DNA from: Cheiracanthium punctorium
Taxonomy: Eukaryota; Arthropoda; Arachnida; Araneae; Cheiracanthiidae
DNA: 64,000 nucleotides
Assembly: GCA_038373885.1 (NCBI GenBank)
Contig: JAWZYV010010301.1
Coordinates: 227,604 to 291,603, forward strand
Direction: 5' to 3'
The notes beneath the pieces are model-generated. The model was given only the letters and a program-made list of their open reading frames with translations. It was not told the origin of the DNA and searched no databases. Positions 56,968 through 64,000 of this stretch are shown here, piece by piece. Each line of letters opens with the position of its first letter. Within the stretch, counting starts at the first letter, position 1. The position numbers were made by a program, and so were the translations under genes.

Positions 56968-58075
56968 GAAGAAAATCTGAGTCACTTTAAGATTTGAAAT
57001 ACGCACTATCGTGCTATATATTAAAAGGGTATCATAATTTATGCGTCGTCCCTATTTTTCTCTCTTAAGTTGGAAAGCGCATCATTATTCATGAGTGTGC
57101 CGTATTTTCCTTCCTTGTTTCATAAAACCCATTTTCGGAATTGATTTTAAAATCGCTTTCTAAAACTATATTGTACAATCTTCGTCAAGTATATTCCAAC
57201 TATACTTCAAAGTTTTAAATATTGTTCAGAATGTGCATCGTAATCCATGCGTGTGATGTGTTTGTCTTTTTGGGTATATTCCTAGTTTAACGCTACGACT
57301 CTCCCCAAGGTGGCGATGATTAAACATATGCAGTTAACATGACGATGTTTTGTATTTATGTGCAACCGTAATTTAGAATTAAAATCGCGATTTGGAACAA
57401 CATGTAAGTACAGCATTCCGTTACATTTTTATTTATTTTGGGTTGCCAATCAATGTAGTTTATATATAATTAAGTGAATTCAAATTCCTTATCTGGTGCG
57501 TTTATCGCTAATTTGTTCACTTTAGTTTTCATCTAGTACTTTTGGGAAAGTTGAAACTTGTGCATAACTCCTAGAGGCCCATGACTGCAGAGCTCTCCAA
57601 AATGCGGCGATTTTTTAGGTTGGCGAAAGTGGGGGCGTTAAAATAGGAATCAATTCTTTCTTGTACCATAAAACGCAAACGCATGTTTGGAATCGAAATC
57701 TATGTTAAAATCGCCTGCTGAAACTGTTTTAGAATCATCGCCAGGCATATCCCAACTCACCATTTTAAATACTGTGTTGAAAGGGCATCATAATCCATGA
57801 GTGTACCGTGTTTTCCTTCCTTATTGTTCCAAAAACAGTTCTTCGGAATGGAAATATGTATTTAAATCGCCTACCAAAACAGTTTAACTTTTATCGCAGG
57901 ATTAGTCAAACTATGCTTCACTTTTTATAAATACCACTTGGAAAGTGTATCATAATCTATTGGTGTAGCGTATTTTTCTTCTATGAAACACTTCTTCGGA
58001 CTTGAAATCTATATTAAAATCGCCTACTAAAACTATTTTACAATATTCGCCAGGTGTTTTCTAGCTACTCTAAAT
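56968..58075 (+). repeat. Composite repeat: ~155-bp tandem units with an R3 element inserted
   Basis: Four units carry AATCGCC(T)xxTAAAAC at 57151, 57711, 57867 and 58020, each preceded by GGAATxGAAATCTAT-like sequence and followed by TCGCCAGGxxT and ATCATAATCCATGxGTGT. Between units 1 and 2 lies R3 (57279-57654). The whole arrangement, R3 at the same place, recurs at 62902-64000, so this is one dispersed composite. Confidence 0.85.
57279..57654. mobile_element. R3 element, copy 2 (empty-site copy)
   Basis: The ends are inverted: TTCCTAGTTTAACGC / GGCGTTAAAATAGGAA, leading to CTCTCCCCAAGG and GGTTGGCGAAAGTGG. It contains AAAGTTGAAACTTGTGCATA uninterrupted, the site where copy 3 carries a 168-bp insertion. 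Confidence 0.8.
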
Positions 58076-58903
58076 AATTTATAATAAATTGGGGCGTTTT
58101 TGCACACAATTTAGCGATCAATTACCGAAAGTGGCAAACCTTGTGCGACTCTCAATATTTTATTAACGCCCCCCCCCCCACGCCCTCCCTCCACGTTATA
58201 TCGCAAACACACTTGAATAGATCTTCGCTGTGACAATTCATATCTACAAAACCTGTCGACAAGATCGTGTAGACAAAATTCTGGTATTCGAAATAGCACC
58301 CTTGTGCTAAAAAGAGCGAGAGAAAAACCGAAACCTTCCTTGAACCAATTAGAACACTCAGCATGAATGCAGACTACTTTTACAGTTGATTGGTTGAGGA
58401 GCACGTGCTGAGTTTAGAGACAGACTTCACGAAAATTTGGTAGGTGCACAGGAGTCTAGGTAATTCTTTTATAGGACAAAAAGGTGCTTGATTTCGAAAA
58501 TATTTATTTTTATCGAAGTAAAGCACCGCGATAGTAATAAAATATATACTATCGAATTTTTTTTTTAATTTTTTTTTTTTATGATACAAAAGTGATACTG
58601 CAAAGGAGGGTGGGGGCATTTATCTGTCAACTATATTCACTATTCTTTAAATATTTTCTTTTTCAGCTCTATCACTTTAAATACCAGAAAAAATCCAATA
58701 TCTGGTAGGAGAATGCACGAAGTGTGTGACTTTGAATTCAACCATTAAAAAAATTCCTAGCGTGTTACAAAATTTTTACTATTATTTTTTAACCACAAAA
58801 GAGCATCCCCCCCCCCCAAAAAAAAAGAAAAATAATACCTATGCACTCATGTATGGTTAAATATTTAGATCGAGGACATTCAGTGAAGAAAAGTAGGTTC
58901 TTA

Positions 58904-58937
<34 letters not shown>

Positions 58938-60560
58938 GAAGACATTTCAAGCAATTTCAACAAAACCAAGGTCAAGGCAAATCAAATGTCGTATCAAAAT
59001 TTCAGACTATTATTTTGATGTTATAATAAAGTAACATAAAAAGACTGTTTTTGGAGTCGAATCTTATTTAGAAACTTTTATCAAAAATACAATAAAAATT
59101 ATATATCATGCATCAGAGTTTTCTTTATCCCAAACTTGGTACCAAAATAAGCATTCAAATGGTTAGAATAAAAGAAGGAAAATGTCTCCTTAATAATTAT
59201 TTTATAAATATCGAAATATTTTTTTCCAGGTAAAATTTTAGAATTTTCCTGGATTTACAGCACTTTGATAGATAAAGATGGAAAAAAAATGTACAAATGC
59301 TCTAGACTTATTAGCTGCATTCTGGCAGGAAATAAAATAGAAACACAACTTTTACGAATATTTTTTGTTTAAAATAGGCATATTATTCACTTTTTGCAGC
59401 ACAAAAGCACATGAGAATAACATGAAATATAAATGCCAGTTTCTCAAATTTGTAAAATTTTAGGGGAAAAAAGACACATAGGTCAGCAAATCAACCTGAC
59501 ATGGGTAAAACTTTTTATTAAATTGTATTAGAAATATCTTTAAAAAATAATTAAAAACTGCATGTATTTTCGTTTAAAAGAGAAAAAGAGCCGATTCTTT
59601 TTTCACTCATCCATGCAAAACCACTCTAATGGAAATCTACATCCTTTTTAAACCAGACACCTAAAATAATGATTTCTTAGCTTTCAATACGAACTTTAAG
59701 ATGCATTTAAAATTCGAGAAATTTATAAAAATAAATCAAAATAGGCATTTCTGTACTTTGTAACTGCATGAGAAGTACAGGCAGAAAGCACAAAACAGCT
59801 AAAAAGACTGAACTTTGTTGCGGATCATACAGAACAAATAAATTATTATGTATTGAACACATTACCTGTTATTCTTTTACATGTATTCATTATTAAGCTA
59901 CCTAATATTCATTGTATCACTGTAGTCAGTATAACTACTTCATTAAACTAATTTAAATACTGAATCTCAAATGCATCAATGATGTTGAAAAAAGACTGAA
60001 TTCAGTCAAAAGACTGAAAACTTGAAGTAAAATGTTCGTTTACCGAAAGGATGCAAAAGATTGAACTTGAATTAGCAGCTATGCAAACGGTGATCGGCAA
60101 TGATTATCCCCTAACGTTTTTCCTTTCTTTTTTAAAGAAGAGTAACTAAAACGTGAAATTTCGCGGATGATTCTCATTCTTGAAATACGCAATATTCCCA
60201 GGAGTAATTACTAAGATTTCAGGAGTGTTCCTTAAAACCGTTAAAATCCAGGTGTTTTGTATTGCCCTTAATTTTTAGTATCAGTCAGAATTCTTGAGTT
60301 TTCCAGGATTTTCAGGAGGTTTATGAATCCTGATACTCTAGTAAGGAAGGATGTTTGAAGAGAACTAATAGTTTAAGCTAATTAAAATGTAGAACATATT
60401 AAATCTCTTTATGAAGCTTACGAAAATCGTACAAAAATGAGGGGCTAAAATTATTATTATTAATTTTAACTATCCTAAATCTTCAGAAATCAGCCCAATT
60501 GGTAAAAATGATCCGCAGCTGGCGATCCCAGTTTTGTGTGAATGGAGGAATAAGTAATCT
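58076..60560. other. Intronic sequence without recognised features
   Basis: Unique-looking AT-rich DNA inside the SOCS-box intron, with a C run near 58170, a T run near 58560 and an A run of about 26 at 58909-58934. The short open frames at 58111-58619 have no domain. Confidence 0.5.
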
Positions 60561-60566
60561 ACTTAC

Positions 60567-61156
60567 ACAGCGTACACGAGCATTAATCCAAACTTCCGTG
60601 ACTCCAACTCCATGCGTACATCCACGCCATAGCTCACAAAAATTCTCATGATACGGAGATCTTCACCACACCGTATTCTATGCCATGCTTCATCCAAAAG
60701 TTCCTCCACGGTGCTATTTCTGTTCCGGATATGACTTCGTCTCCAGAAGTCTACCGGTGCCGAAGTGCCGTTCATCAGAAGAGTTTTGAATCGGTGAAAC
60801 GTAGGTTTTCTATCAAATGGAAAATGGTATCTATCATGGTACCGTAAGTACGCCTCCAGTATCTTGCTGACGACGCGTTTGCTCCGACAGCCGGGGGGTA
60901 GCAGCAGCATGTCGAAGAGGCGTCCTGTTACCGCGTCAAAGAGAGTTTTGTCGAGGAGAGCTAAGTGGTGCTCCTCGCGAAGTATGGACTCGAACACTTC
61001 GTCCCACGACTTTACTTCTCGTTTCTCGGCGAGAACAGACAAGTAATCCCTCAGAGCTTTCTTCGACTCCTGCACGAGATCCTCCATGTTTTCACTGTGC
61101 AACTTGCAAGGAGAGTGTAAGCAAGCCATTGATGATTTAGTTTGTAAAATGATCAT
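60567..61156 (-). CDS. SOCS-box protein, 5' exon
   Basis: On the - strand the first ATG after an in-frame stop is at 61156, giving 196 complete residues to the donor at 60567 (exon ...GCTGT, then GTAAGT). Internal ATGs at residues 10 and 24 are alternatives. The sequence is helical: VQESKKALRDYLSVLAEKRE, then WDEVFESILREEHHLALLDK, RLFDMLLLPPG, and near the end STVEELLDEAWHRIRCGEDL and IMRIFVSYGVDVRMELESRK. The last part has the look of a decayed ankyrin-like helix pair, but no repeat is clear. Joined to the 3' exon it predicts 360 residues with an SOCS box at the end. Some 5' exon may lie further upstream. A CACGTG (E-box-like) occurs about 96 bases upstream, with no evidence that it is used. 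Confidence 0.75.
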
Positions 61157-62424
61157 CCACGAGTCAATTCAAAATTCATGCCACAGCAAGAAGCACAACA
61201 GAAAGCTAAATGAGGTAAATCTACTGGAGCTCGCTCAGTATTCACTTCCACGTGGTTGGGAACCGAGATCACGTGACCGCCCGCAACGATGTCAAAATGC
61301 CTTTGACGTATTTGCAGAGGGGCTGGGCTCAATGGGAAAACCACCATCCATCACCGCATGCTGCTGATCACATGTGGAGGGAGGGAATGTTGTAATTTGC
61401 TTTCCCCCTCTTTCATGGACCCGTGAACCAGACAATGGTATAACCGCCGTTTCACCAACATGAAAATTCCTTTCCCTTCTTTTCCCGTTCAAGCTTCCCT
61501 GTTGATTGGAATGTTTAAAGATTAGTCCTATAAAAAAAAATCTTGATTTTTTATGCAATTAAAATTAGCCTATTTTTGGAAGTAGCATTCAGTGCAGTTT
61601 TTTACATTTTGATAAACTGAATTAGTGACAAAGCATATGTTTTTAATTAAATAGTTAATTTAAACATTTAACTATTAAACATTTTGTATGTGTGTGTGCG
61701 GGTTGGGGGGGGGGACCGAAACGTTTTAAAATGGATTCGAGTACAGGTTACGCCTAGACAATTGAATACATTTATTCTAATCGGTGATGAAGGAGTCATG
61801 TTTTGCGATAGATTATTGATTTCTTGTACTCGGTAATTAAGTACATCTACTCAAAACTCATAATTTAAAGATGTTTAGCTTTCTAACTGGAGCACACAGA
61901 GACAATTCATGTCTTTTAAACAAAAGAAATTTCACATGCATTATTGAAGCTCGTAAAATTTTTCTCTCCGTTGAAACAATGTACGTTTGTAGTTCAAAAT
62001 ACACAATTAAATTCCTTGCTGAACACGCGTGTATAAAAAGTAGGATAGAAAGTACGCATTGCCGCTATCATCTTGCGCCCCTGGGAAAACAGTCCAAATT
62101 ACGCCCCCTACATTTTAAATAGCAACTCAATGGCTTTCACCGCCTCCGCTTTCCCACAAACGATTTATTAAAATTTATTAGTACTTTCTTGAAATGAAAA
62201 ATATTTGCAGAAAATGCATAGCTATTTTTTTAAAGTTTTTGGAAAATTAAATATATATATAGCAATTTCTATTTAATTATTACAATTCAGATGTAAAACA
62301 ATGCAATTCAAGGACTGATAAATAAAGTTTAGAAAATTTTCTACAAACCTGTCTTTTATTAGAATTGAAGTATTGAGTTAACAGACAACTGAATTTTTTT
62401 TTAATATATATATATATATATATA
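61157..62424. other. Region upstream of the SOCS-box gene
   Basis: I see no further exon with a domain. The 61160-61450 segment is moderately GC-rich and could hold the 5' UTR and promoter. A (TA)n run at 62404-62424 is the target of the Helitron insertion that begins at 62425. Confidence 0.4.
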
Positions 62425-62900
62425 CTAGCTGACCCGGCAAACGTTGTTTTGCCATATAAATTATTCCTAGGATTATTTTAGTAGAAAGAAATGACTAACT
62501 TATTGTAAGTTTGTGAGGATGTGGTATATGAGTGGAAAAGGCATGGAGCGCTGTGAACGATGCTGGAATATAAAAATAACACAATACCAAACATATATTT
62601 TTAATTCATTGTAATTTATTCTTTAAATTTATATATATCGCTAATTACAATAATTTTACTAAAATATAATATCAATCTCTTAACGCAATAGAGTATACAA
62701 TATTTTTTGTTATCCCATCTTTAGATAACACAAACAAACTGGATGCCCACTGTATGGTTTGCCCACTCGAGAGCATGCCACGTATAACTGTCCGTGTGAA
62801 AAACATGGCGTGCTCAAATCTAATCCACAAACAGACATAGTTTGGCCTTGATACTTATTGATAGTCATTCCATAAAAAATGTTGACCCCCCCCCCAAAAA
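62425..62900 (-). mobile_element. Helitron 3' end with helicase remnant
   Basis: Read on the - strand the element finishes with a hairpin (GGCAAA, six-base loop ACAACG, TTTGCC), seven bases (GGGTCAG), and CTAG at 62428-62425, then T of the host. A hairpin shortly before CTRR and insertion between A and T is the signature of Helitron rolling-circle transposons. No 5' TC end is visible; homology to the helicase is lost at a C run near 62890. Confidence 0.88.
62710..62880 (-). pseudogene. Helitron Rep/helicase, C-terminal fragment
   Basis: The - strand frame reads [20 protein letters not shown] then [17 protein letters not shown], which correspond to the last conserved helicase motifs of Helitron and Pif1-type proteins (usual form MTINKSQGQT ... 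[12 protein letters not shown]). After SRVGKP the sequence leaves the family and stops. Only about 50 residues remain, so this is a truncated relic. Its position, orientation and distance to the CTAG end fit a Helitron whose 3' part is preserved. Confidence 0.85.
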
Positions 62901-63173
62901 AAAGGATGAAAATCTGAAACACTTTCAGATTTTAAATACACACTATAGTGCTATATATTAAAATCGTATCATAATTTATGCGTCGTCCCTATTTTTCGTC
63001 CTTATTCCATTAAGTTGGAAAGTGTTATCATTATTCATGACTGTGCTGTATTTTTCTTCCTTATTTTATAAAACCCATCTTTGGAATCGAAATCTATCTT
63101 AAAATCGCCTACTAAAACTATTTTACAATCTTCGCCAAGTATATCACAACTATACTTCACCGTTTTATATATT

Positions 63174-63725
63174 GTTTCCTACTTTAACGCCTCGACTCTC
63201 GCCAAGGAGGCGATGATTAAACATATGCAGTTACCATGACGATTTTTTGCATTTATGTAGAAATCGTAATTTAGAATTAAAATGGCGATTTGGAACAACA
63301 TGTAAGTACAGCATGCCGTTACATTTTTATTTATTTTGGATTACCAATTAATGCAGTTTTAATAATTAAATGTCTTCAAATTCCTTAACTGGCGCGTTTA
63401 TCGCTAGTTTGTTTACTTTAGTTGTCATCTAGTTCTTTTGGGCGCGTTGAAACGGTACTTACGTATTAACTCGGCGGTCACTTCCGCCAAACTACTTTTT
63501 CGTAGATTTTAAATACATTGCCAATCGTATTCCAAACCATCAACAATTTCATGTGCCCGGCATTTATCTTGGTGAAAAAATTGCTTGTCTTGGCGGACCG
63601 CCTGGAAAATACGTATGTACCGTTGAAACTTGTGCATAACTCCCAGAGACCCATGACTGCAAAGCTCGCCAAAGTACGGGAATTTTTTAGGTTGGCGAGA
63701 GTGGGGGCGCTAAAATAGGAATCAA
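63174..63725. mobile_element. R3 element, copy 3, carrying a nested MITE
   Basis: Ends TTCCTACTTTAACGCC / GGCGCTAAAATAGGAATCA. It is longer than copy 2 because of the 168-bp insertion at 63454-63621. Confidence 0.82.
63454..63621. mobile_element. MITE, 168 bp, TSD GTTGAAAC, with an empty site in another R3 copy
   Basis: The inverted ends GGTACTTACGTATT / AATACGTATGTACC are flanked by GTTGAAAC at 63446-63453 and 63622-63629. The R3 copy at 57279-57654 has a single GTTGAAAC at the same place, giving the pre-insertion sequence directly. GGCGG / CCGCC lies just inside the ends. An 8-bp duplication fits hAT or Merlin; the superfamily is open. Confidence 0.93.
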
Positions 63726-64000
63726 CTCTTTCTTGTACCATAAAACACATCTTTGGAATCGAAATCTATCTTAAAATCGCCACCTGAAACTGTTTAGAAT
63801 TTCCTCCAGGCATGTTCTTCCTGTAGGCATATTCCAACTATACCGCAAAGACATTTTAAATACTGTTTGGAATGGGCATCATAATCCATGAGTGTACCGT
63901 GTTTTCCTTTCTTGTTCCACAGAGCACTTCTTCGGAATAGAAATCTATATTAAAATCGCCTAATAAAACTCTTTTACAATATACGCCAGGCGTTTTTCTA

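Larger units (their letters stand above)
56659..60566 (-). other. Intron of the SOCS-box gene, 3.9 kb
   Basis: On the - strand it begins GTAAGT (60566-60561) and ends CATCTAG (56659). The phase matches: the first exon ends with GT of a valine codon and the second starts with T. It contains the composite repeat 56968-58075 and an A run near 58909-58934. No other exon is recognised in it. Confidence 0.78.
62902..64000 (+). repeat. Composite repeat, second copy, running off the window
   Basis: It matches 56968-58075 in the same orientation: ACTATAGTGCTATATATTAA, ATCATAATTTATGCGTCGTC, then tandem units with AAAATCGCCTACTAAAAC at 63103, 63776 and 63955, and R3 inserted after the first unit at 63174-63725. 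It abuts the Helitron helicase relic, so it may be part of that element. Confidence 0.85.

Overview
The window is nuclear DNA from an arthropod, most likely an arachnid such as a spider. It is AT-rich and littered with homopolymer runs, microsatellites and transposon remains, with long introns and few exons. The lineage call is an inference from two things: a two-exon MATH-BTB (speckle-type POZ-like) gene, a type strongly expanded in spiders, and a family of arthropod multi-copy proteins seen here as a pseudogene. No marker in the window proves it. I see no bacterial-type genes and no CRISPR array. A recognisable rRNA or intact tRNA gene is also absent.

Two genes look intact. On the + strand a MATH exon (5220-5670) and a BTB/POZ exon (16162-16733) join across a 10.5 kb intron with matching splice phase, predicting 340 residues. 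The reading frames are unbroken and a poly(A) signal follows. On the - strand a 5' exon (61156-60567) and a SOCS-box exon (56658-56166) join across a 3.9 kb intron, again in matching phase, predicting 360 residues. By family knowledge the first product would be a substrate receptor for Cullin-3 ubiquitin ligases and the second for Cullin-5/Elongin BC ligases. The genes lie 40 kb apart on opposite strands, so no shared regulation is implied.

Almost everything else is mobile DNA, and much of it can be dated relatively by nesting. From 1 to 8724 there are two diverged inverted arms of about 2.5 kb flanking a 3.7 kb core that holds the MATH exon; the outer end of the left arm runs off the window. 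Each arm carries a hAT MITE interrupted by a second hAT element with an 8-bp target duplication, and a GAGAC/GTCTC array at its inner end. From 10 to 16 kb there are more hAT MITEs, a 135-bp tandem array split by one of them, and a pogo/Tigger-like fossil. From 18 to 30 kb there are a second copy of a TTAA-flanked (piggyBac-type) MITE, a 290-bp-armed foldback element, and a 1.1 kb hAT element containing another TTAA MITE. From 35 to 40 kb there is a four-element nest of Merlin-like transposons, one still carrying pieces of a transposase. From 41 to 47 kb there are a Penelope-like GIY-YIG endonuclease relic and three distinct tandem arrays. From 49.2 to 52.4 kb there is a 3.15 kb transposon with CCCAGCAAACAC ends and nested MITEs. 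From 53 to 54 kb there is a frameshifted arthropod multi-copy pseudogene. From 57 to 58 kb and again from 62.9 kb to the right edge there is a composite tandem repeat, next to a Helitron 3' terminus with a helicase fragment.
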